From: Ornithinimicrobium sufpigmenti
Lineage (GTDB): Bacteria > Actinomycetota > Actinomycetes > Actinomycetales > Dermatophilaceae
DNA: 64,000 nt
Assembly: GCF_004322775.1 (NCBI RefSeq)
Contig: NZ_CP036403.1
Coordinates: 1,736,001 to 1,800,000 of the forward strand
Direction: 5' to 3'
Every line of letters begins with the position of its first letter. The stretch's first letter is position 1. Positions 9,055 through 18,300 of this stretch are shown one piece after another. The notes under the pieces are model-generated. The model searched no databases, was not told where the DNA came from, and saw nothing but the letters and a program-made list of their open reading frames with translations. The translations under genes and the position numbers were made by a program.

Positions 9055-9496
9055 TGGTCGCAGGAGCAACACCCGGCACCCCCCACCACTGGGAGACTTC
9101 CGCAGATGATGAGCACACGATTCGGGCGAAACTGGCTCTGACGTGGGCGTATACCCGGGCAGTAGCGATTGGGGTCGTGTTACCTGCCTAGCGACACATA
9201 GCGAGACGAGGGCTGTCTCAGCAACCTGTCGGAATTCTCAAGCCAGAAGTGGACCGGCGTCGTCGTCGTGGCGGGGTGCTCTTCGGCTACGCCGACGTCC
9301 AGTCCCGTGCGAGGGCTGCGTGGCACGAGGCAATGGGACGAGGCCACGGCGTTCAGCGGGTCGGTAGGGACCTGCGCCAGGAACACCTCGGCCTGCGTCC
9401 AGGCTTCCCCGCTCGCTCGCCGGTTCGGTGCCTCTCACGCGATGAGCGCTGCCGCGGCCCTGGAGGCCCTCCCCGCGTCTGGCGCGGCAATGCCAA

Positions 9497-9695
9497 CGCA
9501 GTCCTGGAGCTGGGCGAGCATCTCGGCGGCGTGCCCGTCGGTGAAGCACTCGTCGTCAAGGACGACGTGGGCGGTTAGCACCGGCTGATCGGTGGCGATG
9601 GTGGAGGCGTGCAGGTCGTGCACGTCCCTGCACGTGTGCGACGGCCAGCAGGTGGACGCGGACCTCGTCCAGGTCCAGTCCTTTGGGGGTTGCAC
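9497..9695 (-). pseudogene. Remnant of a CDF cation exporter (C-terminal part)
   Basis: Minus-strand fragments match the cytoplasmic C-terminal domain of cation diffusion facilitators. One frame gives GLDLDEVRVHLLAVAHV, and after a frameshift another gives DVHDLHASTIATDQPVLTAH followed by VVLDDECFTDGHAAEMLAQL. These are the usual end blocks of CzcD-like proteins. The membrane part is absent upstream and the natural C-terminus is not recognisable, so this is debris from an older exporter. The intact CDF gene lies 460 bases away on the opposite strand, with clearly different sequence, so it is not a simple duplicate. Confidence 0.75.
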
Positions 9696-9755
9696 TGTGT
9701 GACTTGAGGTGGCCTTCCTGTCGACCTCACACGCCGAGCGGGCGAGTGACACCTG

Positions 9756-9775
9756 CATATCTACATAGGTGTATG
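9756..9775. promoter_or_regulatory. Putative ArsR/SmtB-type operator
   Basis: The imperfect inverted repeat CATATCTACATAGGTGTATG ends nine bases before the arsR-like start at 9785. Its AT-rich arms stand out from the GC-rich surroundings and are of the size seen for ArsR/SmtB operators. Autoregulation of the regulator-exporter pair is the natural inference. Confidence 0.5.
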
Positions 9776-9784
9776 GTCCTGGTC

Positions 9785-10159
9785 ATGAGTGTGACGCCAC
9801 TGGATTCGTGTGAGGTTGCCGCCGTCCATCCGGAGAAGGTGGCGTTGACCCGGGAGAGGATCCCCGACGAGGGGGAGGCCGGCAGGTTGGCCGGGTTGTT
9901 CAAGCTCCTTGGGGACCCGCGACGTGCCCGGGTGCTGTATGCGTTGCTGGAGGCGGGGGAGCTGTGCGTGTGTGACCTGGCGGCGTCTGTTGACGTCGCG
10001 GAGGCGTCGGTGTCCCAGGTGCTGCGCCTGCTGCGGACCGCGGGGGTGGTTGAGAACCGGCGGGAGGGGCGGATGGTGTACTACCGGCTGGCTGACGGGC
10101 ATGTGCGGATGCTGCTGGACGTCTCTCGGGAGCACGCCCGCCACGGGGGGCAGGGCTGA
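9785..10159 (+). CDS. ArsR/SmtB-family metal-sensing repressor
   Basis: Winged-helix repressor of 124 residues, expected to release its operator on metal binding. The core runs LAGLFKLLGDPRRARVLYAL, then ELCVCDLAASVDVAEASVSQ, then RREGRMVYYRLAD. The ELCVCDL pair of Cys in helix alpha-3 is the classic metal site, and His residues near the end (HVRMLL, HARHG) could add an alpha-5 zinc site. I chose ATG 9785 rather than upstream starts because it matches the family length and sits right behind the AT-rich operator-like repeat. Its stop shares one base with the start of the CDF exporter, so the two are coupled. The likely inducer is zinc, cadmium or lead. Confidence 0.92.
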   Translation: MSVTPLDSCEVAAVHPEKVALTRERIPDEGEAGRLAGLFKLLGDPRRARVLYALLEAGELCVCDLAASVDVAEASVSQVLRLLRTAGVVENRREGRMVYYRLADGHVRMLLDVSREHARHGGQG

Positions 10160-11070
10160 TGGGCGCGGGACACAGCCACGCCCCCGCGCCCGGGCACGCC
10201 GGTGGCCGCTACCGTCGGCGGCTGGCTGGTGCGTTCGCACTGACGGCCAGCTTCTTCCTGATCGAGCTGGTCGCGGGGCTGGTGTCGGGGTCGTTGGCGC
10301 TGCTGTCGGATGCCGGGCACATGGCTGCCGATGTGGTGGTGCTGGGGGCGGCGCTGCTCGCGACCCGCATCGCGAGCCGGCCGGACTCCACGGGGCGACG
10401 CACCTATGGCTCCTACCGGGCGGAGGTGTTCGCCTCGGCGTTGGCGGTGCTGGCGATGCTTGCGGTCGGGGTGTACGTGGTGGTCGAGGCCATCAGTCGG
10501 CTGGGCGATGCGCCGGAGGTGGCCTCTGGTGCCATGCTCGTGGTGGGCTTCGCCGGTCTGGTGATCAACATCATCTCCATGCTGCTGCTGCGCAGCGGGT
10601 CGAAGGAGAGCCTGAACGTCAAGGGCGCCTACTACGAGGTGATCGCCGACGCCGCGGGGTCGGTGGGCGTCATGGTCGCCGGTGTGCTGATCATCCTCAC
10701 CGGTCAGCCGATCTGGGACATCGTGGTCGCGGCCCTGATCGCGGTATTCGTCATCGTGCGAGCTATCGTGCTGGGCAGGCAGGTAGTGACTGTCCTGGCG
10801 CAGCACGCGCCAGTGGGAATCGAACCCGAGGAGGTCGCTAGCGTCCTGGAGGATATCGGTGGCGTTGGCGAGGTCCACGACCTGCACCTGTGGACGTTGA
10901 CCTCGGGCATGAACGTGGCCACCGCCCATCTCGTGGCTGGGCAGGACGCTGACCACAACGCCGTCCTGATCACCGCACGGGAGGTGTTGCGCGACCGCTA
11001 CGGCATCGAGCACGCTACCTTGCAGGTGGAGACCGCCGGCAGTGGCGGCTGTCACGACCTGAGCTGGTAG
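10159..11070 (+). CDS. czcD: CDF cation diffusion facilitator (CzcD-like)
   Basis: Proton-coupled divalent metal exporter of 303 residues. The N-terminus is His-rich (HSHAPAPGHAGG). Helix 2 carries SDAGHMAAD, the standard HxxxD metal site. Helix 5 has YEVIADAAGS, where Glu replaces the usual His of the second HxxxD. The cytoplasmic domain contains the family block GEVHDLHLWTLTSGMNVATA and ends near a CH pair. The Glu variant may alter metal selectivity or simply be a clade feature. The gene overlaps the ArsR-like repressor by one base, which implies metal-responsive expression. Gene symbol is given for family resemblance, not proven substrate. Confidence 0.92.
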   Translation: MGAGHSHAPAPGHAGGRYRRRLAGAFALTASFFLIELVAGLVSGSLALLSDAGHMAADVVVLGAALLATRIASRPDSTGRRTYGSYRAEVFASALAVLAMLAVGVYVVVEAISRLGDAPEVASGAMLVVGFAGLVINIISMLLLRSGSKESLNVKGAYYEVIADAAGSVGVMVAGVLIILTGQPIWDIVVAALIAVFVIVRAIVLGRQVVTVLAQHAPVGIEPEEVASVLEDIGGVGEVHDLHLWTLTSGMNVATAHLVAGQDADHNAVLITAREVLRDRYGIEHATLQVETAGSGGCHDLSW

Positions 11071-11145
11071 CACTCCACCCGCACACGCTCGCGAGATTCC
11101 GTGGGAGCCCGCCGCACATGCTCGAGCAACGTAGAGGAGCGCCCG

Positions 11146-11286
11146 ATGACCGCAAAGCAGGGCAAGGGCCCCGGGCCCGACGAGGGCCAGCGGCGGGCAA
11201 GGCGCGGGGTCGTGCTCACGCTGCTGGGGTTCGGCCTTGTCGTCGCGGCTTACGCGGTGACGATCGTGGTCCATGTGGTCCTGTGA
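11146..11286 (+). CDS. Small single-helix membrane protein
   Basis: A 46-residue peptide: a charged, Gly/Lys/Arg-rich cytoplasmic start followed by one strongly hydrophobic helix (VVLTLLGFGLVVAAYAVTIV) and a very short end. The ATG at 11146 follows GTAGAGGAG. It sits between the CDF exporter and the CopD-CtaG gene in the same direction. No family is recognised. Such small proteins may stabilise a neighbouring membrane complex; this is only suggested by position. Confidence 0.6.
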   Translation: MTAKQGKGPGPDEGQRRARRGVVLTLLGFGLVVAAYAVTIVVHVVL

Positions 11287-11334
11287 CGTGGGCACGGGTC
11301 ATGGTCATGGCGGCCCGGCCGTTAGCATCAGCAG

Positions 11335-13473
11335 GTGCCGATCCTGAGTACCGCGCGTAGGAAGGGGCCGCACGGCGAGACGCGTGTGAGCCGGGCTGTG
11401 AGGCCGGGATGGCTGTGGGCTTTTGGTGCCCTGCCGTTGCTCGTGCTTGCCATGGTGGCCGGATTGGCGTTCAGCGGAGCGGCCGCCCCACGTGAGCTGA
11501 TTGACCCTGGCCCGCTGGTGCGGTGGGGACTGCCGGTGACCACGTCGCTGACCAGGGTGGCGGCAACGGTGACCATCGGCGCTCTGATGTTGTGCGCTGT
11601 GGTCCTGCCGCGCCTGACAGCCGCCACGACACCTTCGTCCAGCGGTAGCGGCGCTGTGGTGGCACTCGGCAGCAGCGGTACGTCTGGCCAGACCCGCCGC
11701 GAGGCTGGCCCCGCGGCCGTACCCGAGTCGGGTAGGGACCGCCCAGCGGCGCGGATGGTTGGGGCGGTCGAGGACCCGACGTGGCGGAGGGTAGCGAATA
11801 TCGGTGTTGCCGCGGCAGCGGTGTGGGCGCCGGCGCAGTTGGCGCATCTGGTCCTGACCCATGCTGCGGCCCTGGGCACGGGGATCGGGGGACCGGGTTA
11901 CGGCGCTGAGCTCCTCCAGTTCGCCACCCAGATCGACATGGGCCGGTATCTCAGTGGGGCAACCTTCTTGGCCGCGATCGCCGGGCTGCTGACCGCTGCA
12001 GTGGCCGGTTACGCCTCGGCGGCGTGGGCCGGCATCGTGGCGCTGGTCGCGCTCTTGCCAATCTCGGTGACCGGGCATGCGGCCGGCGCAGCGAATCACG
12101 ACTTTGCCGTCACTTCGTGGTGGTTGCATGTGGCGGCGGTGGCGGTGTGGGTCGGTGGCCTGGGGGTCTTGTGTGTGGTGGCCTCCCGGGTGGGGTCGGG
12201 TCTGGCGGATGTTGCTCAGCGGTTCTCCCGCATCGCGGTGTGGGCGTTTGTCATCGCCACCGTGGCTGGGGTGGCCAACGCGTGGGTCCGGTTCTCCACA
12301 CCGCTGGACCTGTTCGTGCATCCCTACGGTCAGCTCCTGATGATCAAGGTGGTCCTGACCGTGGCGCTGGGCCTGGCGGGCTGGGTCCACCGCACGATGA
12401 CGATCCCGGCGATCCGTGCCCAGGCGCGGCCCGGTGGCGGGGCGGGGCGGGCGTTCTGGCGGTTGGCGGGGGTCGAGGTACTGATCATGGGCGCGGTGAT
12501 CGGTGTGGCGGTCGCGCTGGGTTCCTCCGCGCCACCACAGCCGCAGGAACCACCGGTCGATGCGAGCCCGGTCTACCTGCTGACCGGCTACCCCCAGCCC
12601 CCGGCGCCGACGGCGTGGGCCTACCTCACGCAGTTGCGTCCCGACCCGATGACGGCCCTGGTGACGGTCGCCGCACTGGTGGTCTACCTGTCCTGGGTGT
12701 GGCGGCTGCGCAGCCGGGGACAGGCCTGGCCGGCTGCTCGCGTGGTCAGCTGGGTGGCGGGGGTGGTGCTGTTCGCGTGGGCCACCAACGGCGGCCCTGC
12801 CGTCTACGGCAGCGTCCTGTTCAGTAGCCACATGGCCCACCACATGCTCCTTGTGGTGGTGGTGCCGATACTTCTGGTGCTCGGTGCGCCCGGCGCGTTG
12901 GCGATGAGCGTCCTGCCGGCACGGGGCGACGGGTCGCGTGGCCCCCGAGAGTGGGTGGCGGCTCTTCAGAGTTCTGCGGTCATGGCGTTCCTCGCGCACC
13001 CCGTGGTGGCCACCGTCAACGTGGCCGTCTCCCTGGTCGTCTTCTACTACACCCCGCTGTTCGCGCGCGCCCTGGACAGCCCGGTCTGGCAGGCGCTGTT
13101 CGTCGTGTACTTCACCGCAGCGGGCTGCGTCCTGGTCCACGCCCTCCTGGCCGCCGACCGCCGATCGCGCCGGGTTCCCCTCGCCCTGCGCCTGGGGGCG
13201 GCGGTGGCCGCCATGGTCTTTTACGGCGCGTGGGGCATGGGCCTGGCCTCCAGCACCTCATTGCTGGCCGCCGACCACTTCGGCCGGCTCGGGCTGAGCT
13301 GGGGGGTCGACGCCCTGGCCGACCAGCGGACCGGGGCAGTGGTGGTGTGGGGCATCGGCCAGGTGGGCATGGTCGCCGTCGCCGTGGCGCTGATCATTTC
13401 CTGGGCCCTGACACCTGCTGCGCCCAGGCCCCCGTCCGGGCGCGCCCTTGAGCGCCGGACGGTCTCGGGCTGA
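11335..13473 (+). CDS. CopD-CtaG fusion copper membrane protein, full-length copy
   Basis: Polytopic protein of 712 residues. The N-terminal half (to about residue 400) is a CopD-like domain implicated in copper movement across the membrane, with ITGHAAGAANHD and TSWWLHVAAVAVWVGGLG as recognisable blocks. The C-terminal half is a caa3_CtaG domain, seen from FSSHMAHHMLLVVVVPILL to AADHFGRLGLSWGVDALADQ. This architecture is common in actinobacteria. A GTG at 11335 is used as start. Part of the coding sequence (12147-12869) is identical to the second copy at 26 kb, while the flanks are diverged. It probably supplies or handles copper for oxidase assembly and resistance; direction of transport is not known. 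Confidence 0.9.
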   Translation: MPILSTARRKGPHGETRVSRAVRPGWLWAFGALPLLVLAMVAGLAFSGAAAPRELIDPGPLVRWGLPVTTSLTRVAATVTIGALMLCAVVLPRLTAATTPSSSGSGAVVALGSSGTSGQTRREAGPAAVPESGRDRPAARMVGAVEDPTWRRVANIGVAAAAVWAPAQLAHLVLTHAAALGTGIGGPGYGAELLQFATQIDMGRYLSGATFLAAIAGLLTAAVAGYASAAWAGIVALVALLPISVTGHAAGAANHDFAVTSWWLHVAAVAVWVGGLGVLCVVASRVGSGLADVAQRFSRIAVWAFVIATVAGVANAWVRFSTPLDLFVHPYGQLLMIKVVLTVALGLAGWVHRTMTIPAIRAQARPGGGAGRAFWRLAGVEVLIMGAVIGVAVALGSSAPPQPQEPPVDASPVYLLTGYPQPPAPTAWAYLTQLRPDPMTALVTVAALVVYLSWVWRLRSRGQAWPAARVVSWVAGVVLFAWATNGGPAVYGSVLFSSHMAHHMLLVVVVPILLVLGAPGALAMSVLPARGDGSRGPREWVAALQSSAVMAFLAHPVVATVNVAVSLVVFYYTPLFARALDSPVWQALFVVYFTAAGCVLVHALLAADRRSRRVPLALRLGAAVAAMVFYGAWGMGLASSTSLLAADHFGRLGLSWGVDALADQRTGAVVVWGIGQVGMVAVAVALIISWALTPAAPRPPSGRALERRTVSG
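12147..12869 (+). repeat. 723-bp perfect repeat, copy A
   Basis: Bases 12147-12869 match 25988-26710 with no difference that I could find by eye (fixed offset 13841). On the left, similarity stops abruptly. On the right the two sequences continue as paralogues of clearly lower similarity to about 13588 and 27428. The pattern indicates recent gene conversion or recombination inside older paralogues. Confidence 0.9.
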
Positions 13474-13475
13474 CT

Positions 13476-15081
13476 TCAGGTGTCGTGGTGCATGGTGGCC
13501 GTGCCCAACGCATCAGATGGCGCAGAGATGGGACCGCTGTGCGGCGGCCGCCACAGTAGAGGCGGCTGTGGGGTCGTCAGCGACCTAGCTTTCGCGTGAT
13601 GAGTCAAGGGTGAGTCTGGGCGTGGGGTAACGGCCGGGCACGCTCGAGCGTCCGGTTCCGGTCCCGATGAAGGGGGGTGCTGTCGTGGGAGGTTGGTTCG
13701 GCTAGGCCGCCGAGTCGGCAGGCTGATCAGGCGCCGTCGAGCGGCAGGCTTTCGTGTGCGCCGTGAAGGGGCGGCCCAGTCCCGGACGGGCGGCAAGCTA
13801 GGTTGCGCCGTCGCACCCGAAGGGTGTGCGGCATAGCTAACGTGGCCGTCACCGTCCGGGGCTGAACCTTCCTCGACGATAGCGCTCCTCATCGAAAGGT
13901 TGTTGGGTCTCAGGAGCCGGTAGGCCAGCCGGCAGGCATGGCGTGCCAGGGCCACCCGGGCCTGGATCGGGGCCATCCCTCGGGCTCGGTACTCCGCGTC
14001 ACGTTGGGCGAAGGAGGGGGAGTGCCGCGACAGGCCCCAGGCGATACCCATGAGCGCATCGCGGTGCTCGGACAGGCCCTGGCGGGAGATCCGGCCGCGT
14101 CGTCGCAGGGTCGCGGACCCATACATCGCCGGCGCCAGCCCGGTCGCGGAGTAGAGGTGCTCAGCGTCCGGGAACCGCGCGATCGGCAGGCTGTGTGCAG
14201 CGAACGCCGCGGCCCGGATCGTGGCCACGCCGGGCAGGCTGGTCAGCACCTGGCCGTCGGTGCGCGCCAGCAGGAGTGTGATCTCCTCCTCCAGTGCGGC
14301 GATGTCAGCCTGCAGGCTCCGGTAGCGCGCCAGGTCCCGGCCCAGCCGGCGGGTCCGTGCCTGGGCATCCGGCGGCGGGGGCAGTGCGCCGCGCCACCGG
14401 TCGGCCCAGTAGGTCGCCGTGGCCTTGCTCATCCGGCCCGGCGACCTGGCGATCAGGGAGCGGGTGGCCGGCGGGGCTCCAGCGAAGGCGACCGCGCAGG
14501 CCAGCACGGCTTGCCCGGTGGGTCCCTCGACCAAGGGAGCGTCCGTGCCCGGCCGGCGCCGACAGGCCGGGAACCAGGGCGTTGAGCTGGTCGTGCAACC
14601 GTTGCTGGGCGACCTTGCGGTCGGCGACCAGACCGCGTCGGTGACGGACCGCGGCCCGCAGTTCATCCACCACCGACTCCTCGGCCTGTGCTCGTCCGGC
14701 TCCCTGCCGGGCCAGGTAGGTCAGCGCGGCGCAGTCCCGGTCATCGGTCTTGAACCGGCCCGACCCCAACTGGGTCCGGGCCGACCTGGTCTCCGAGGGA
14801 GCGAACAACCGCACCGATCCGGGGTGCAGGCGCTCCAGCTCCGTGGCCCACGCACGGTGCAGGCTGCCGGTCGCCTCGATCGCGATCACCAACCCCTCGT
14901 GCCCGGCCGCGTGGCTGCTGACCGCACGTTCCAGACCCTCGATCCCGGCCCGGGAGACCGGCATCGAGACCGGGTCGCTCACCAGACCCCCGTAGTCACT
15001 GACCCAGACCCGGTTCATCACCTTCCCCGGGTCGATCGCCACCACCAGAGCCGAGGACCCCAAGGGAGTTTGAAGCAACAT
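13476..15081 (-). pseudogene. IS110-family transposase, frameshifted
   Basis: From the ATG at 15081 the frame shows the DEDD/RuvC-like part: SALVVAIDPGKVMNRVWVS, VIAIEATGSLHRAW and RFKTDDRDCAALTYLARQ. Near 14550, after LNALVPGLSAPAG, the frame is lost and homology continues one frame over with TDAPLVEGPTGQAV and the Transposase_20 part, including LTSLPGVATIRAAAFAAH and ATGLAPAMYGS with its conserved Ser. IS110 elements do not use programmed frameshifting, so this copy is probably inactive, unless the shift is a sequencing error. The second frame has no stop until 13476 and runs into the CopD-CtaG 3' flank, so the natural end has been lost or lies near 13.7 kb. Host gene flanks on either side are unrelated. 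Confidence 0.85.
13547..13571 (+). terminator. Weak hairpin after CopD-CtaG, conserved in both copies
   Basis: GCCGCC with GGCGGC, or alternatively CCACAG with CTGTGG, can pair about 75 bases past the stop codon. The same arrangement follows the second copy near 27.4 kb with small changes. There is no T-run, so it would be a weak terminator at best. Confidence 0.3.
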
Positions 15082-15190
15082 GACAGGCCTCCTCACCGCA
15101 CAACGGTGCTTGAGCCCGCGTCACCAGCGTTCTCGCCAGTGATCACGGCAGGCCATCGCCCCGACGGCCCACCTTCAGCCTGCGCTCCTC

Positions 15191-15242
15191 GATGTCAATG
15201 TCGTTCATGCTCGCTGCGCTGCGCGTGCTCCACATTGACATC
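15191..15242 (-). ncRNA. Candidate IS110 bridge-RNA stem in the non-coding end
   Basis: GATGTCAATGT (15191-15201) pairs perfectly with ACATTGACATC (15232-15242) around a 30-base loop, about 110 bases upstream of the transposase start. In the IS110 group, a structured bridge RNA is encoded in the long non-coding end upstream of the transposase. Position and structure fit; target- and donor-binding loops were not derived. Confidence 0.35.
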
Positions 15243-15397
15243 TCCCACGCGCCGGCAGGGCTGGCCGCCTACCGAGGCGATGACTCACTCATGCCTATCA
15301 GCTAGTTGAGAGGGAACGAGGTGTGCCCGGACGCGGAGGACCACCCGATTTGGTGATCCGCGTTGGCGGGTGAGCACGTCGAGCGTCAACCTCGCTC

Positions 15398-18300
15398 CTA
15401 GGGGGTGGGGAGCGGTGCGGTCGCCAGCGGGGACCGATGCCTACTCAACCGGCTGAGCTGGCCGTTGGATAGCTGCTGGCGGTCGGTGATTATCTCCATT
15501 CCCGCATCCAGGTGGGTCAGCACGATGATGGTTCGTTGTCGGGCGACGGCGTCGGCGAGCAGTTTGTGCATCAGTGCCTCCGCGGTGTCCTGGTCCAGGC
15601 CTTCGGTGGGTTCGTCAAGGACGAGGACATCTGAGTCGCGCAGCAGCGCCCGGGCGATGGTGAGGCGTCTTCGTTCGCCGCCGGACATCACTCGTCCGCC
15701 AGAGTCCAGCCAGGTGTCCAAGCCGTGTTCCAGGGAGGTGAACCAGTCACCCAGCTGGACCTGGGCGAGCACGTTCGTCAGTGCGTTGTCGGTGGCGTGC
15801 GGCTGTGCCAGGCGAAGGTTCTCTCGAAGGGTGGTGGCGAAGATGTGGTCGTACTGCCCGGCCAGGGCCACCCGCTCACGCACGGTCTGGCCATCGAGCT
15901 GTGTGGTGCGTAGGCCGCCGAGCGTGACCGTGCCCGCGACCGGGTCCAGCAGCCCGAGCAGAAGGGCGGCCAGGGTCGACTTGCCTGCCCCTGAGTTGCC
16001 GTGGACGAGCACCGCCTGGCCCGGTTCTAGGTGCAGGTCCAGGTCGCGCAGTGCGGGCTTTGCCGGGTCCCAGCCGGCGCGCACCGCCTCGAGGTCGACC
16101 GCTAGTGGAACGGCGGTGGCCAGCGTCCGGGGGTTGTCGGGGTCCGTGGCGGCTGGCGGGACGGAGCGTAGGGCGGTCAGCCGGTCGCGGGCGCACCGGC
16201 CCAGGACGATCGCCCGGACGGCCGGGGAGATAGCCAATGTCGCTTCACCCAGGGTGAGTGCTGCCAGGATGAGCACGCCCACGACCTCGGCGCTGATCTG
16301 TCCGTCTCGCCAGGCGGTGGCGGCCACCGCTGCCGTGGCGAGGATGGTGGCCGCGAGCCCGACTTGAGCGAGGCCGGCTGATAGACCGTGGGCGTGGGCC
16401 GCGCGCTGTTCGGCTGCGTCCAGCTGTGCTGCGCGGGTGGTCACGGCAGCACGGAGGTGTGCGCCGCGCTGTCCGTGGAGCTCCTCAGCGCCTTCCAGGG
16501 TTTCGACCACGGCCTCGAGGAGGTTGGAGCGGGCCTGCACGCGGGGGGTCTCGCTGCGGTGGGCCGTCCAGGCCGCGACCAGTGGTGCCAGCACGGCACT
16601 GACCAGCAGGCCACCGGCCAGCGGCAGGACCGCCTGCGGGAGCAGCCAGTACGTTGCCAGGGCGATGATCAGGAGGGCGATGGTGGCCGAGGCCAGCGGT
16701 AGACGGCCGCGGATCAGCCCCGATAGCCGCACGTCGACGTCATCGACCACCCGGCTCAGCAGTGCCCCCCGCCGGGGGGTCAGTGGCCCTGGCACGCGGG
16801 GAATCAGATCTGCCACGACCCCCGAGCGCCATTGGGCCAGGTGGCTCAGGCCGGTGTCGTGCGCGGTGAGCCGTTCCAGGTAGCGCAGCAGTGGTCGGGC
16901 GATCGCGCAGGCCCGCACCGCCACGGCGGCCAGCGACAGGGTCAGGATCGGTGGCTGGTCCGCTGCCCGCACGATCATCCAACTGGCAGCTGCGGTCAGG
17001 GCCACCCCGGCCAGCAGAGAGCCGGCCCCCAGGGCTGCTGAGATGACGTACCGGGCCTGGACTGAGCGGCGAGACCACCAGCCGCGGATACGGTGGGTCA
17101 CCGGTGACGGACTGCTGTCCTGCTGCTCGGCGGGCGTGCCGGCTGTCTGGCCGTGATGAGCGGCTGGCTCCTCCACGGTGGGTGCGGAGTGTTGCAGGTC
17201 GATGACCCGCGAGGCCGCGCGGATCAGCGCAGCTCGGTGGGCAGCGGCCAGGATCGTGCCACCGCGGTGGGCAAGCTGTGCGAGCTCGTGGACGATGTTG
17301 CGTTCGGCCACCGGGTCCAGGTGAGCGGTGGGCTCGTCCAGCAGGAGGATGATGTCGCGCTGGCGGTCCAGGTGCTCCTTGGCCACCCGCAGCGCACGGG
17401 CCAGAGCGATGCGCTGAAGCTGGCCGGCCGAAAGGCCCTGGCCGTCGTCTCCCAACGGGGTGCTGAGCCCCTGGGACAGGTCCTCAGCCCGGAGCCCGAC
17501 AACGCCTAATGCCTCGATGAGGTCCTGGTCGCCGACCACCTCGCCCGGTGCTTGCAGCAGTGCCTGAGCCACGGTGCGGGCCTGGGGCAGGGTGGGGCGT
17601 TGCGGAACGTACTCCACCGCCGGTTCGTCCCCGGTGCTGGTCACCACGTGGACCTGCCCGCTGCGGGTGTCCTGGGTTCGGGCCAGGACCCGCAGCAAGG
17701 TGGACTTGCCGCCACCGGAGGGCCCGGTCACCGCGAGCAGCTCACCACGGCGCAGCTCCAGCTCGGGCAGGTCCAGGGCACGTGTCCGCCGGCCCGGGTA
17801 GTGGACCACCAGGCCCCGGGCGCGCAGCAGCACCGGAGCCTGGTGCCCCGCCTGGCGGCCCTGCTGGACCGGGTTCGACGGACTGGGGCCAGCGCGGTGA
17901 CCGACCACCGGTCGGGGGCGGGGGCCGTCAGGTGATCGGTCCTCGCCGTCCAGTTGCTCGAGCTGGTCAGCCACCGCACTTGCTTGGGCGCTGTCGTGGA
18001 ACTGGGCCCCCGCCTCGCGCAGCGGCCGGTAGGCCTCGGGGGCGAGCAGGATGACGGCCAGGGCCGGCCATAGGCCCATCTGGTCTTGGGCCAGCCGCAC
18101 GCCGGCCTCCACAGCGACCAGGCCCACGGAGAGGCTGGCGACCAGGTCCAGTGCGGTGGAGGACAGGAAGGCCACCGTGAGGACTTTCATGGTGGCGCCC
18201 CGATACTGCTCGGAGACCTCGCGCACGGCACCGGTCTGTCGCTCGGCCCGGTTGACCAGTCGCAGGGTGGGCAGGCCCCGGACCACGTCCAAGAAGTAGC

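Noticed and set aside
11305..13140. 611-codon open frame on the minus strand opposite CopD-CtaG
   Set aside because: Extremely rich in His, Arg, Gln and Pro; mirror of a membrane protein gene and without ribosome-binding site.
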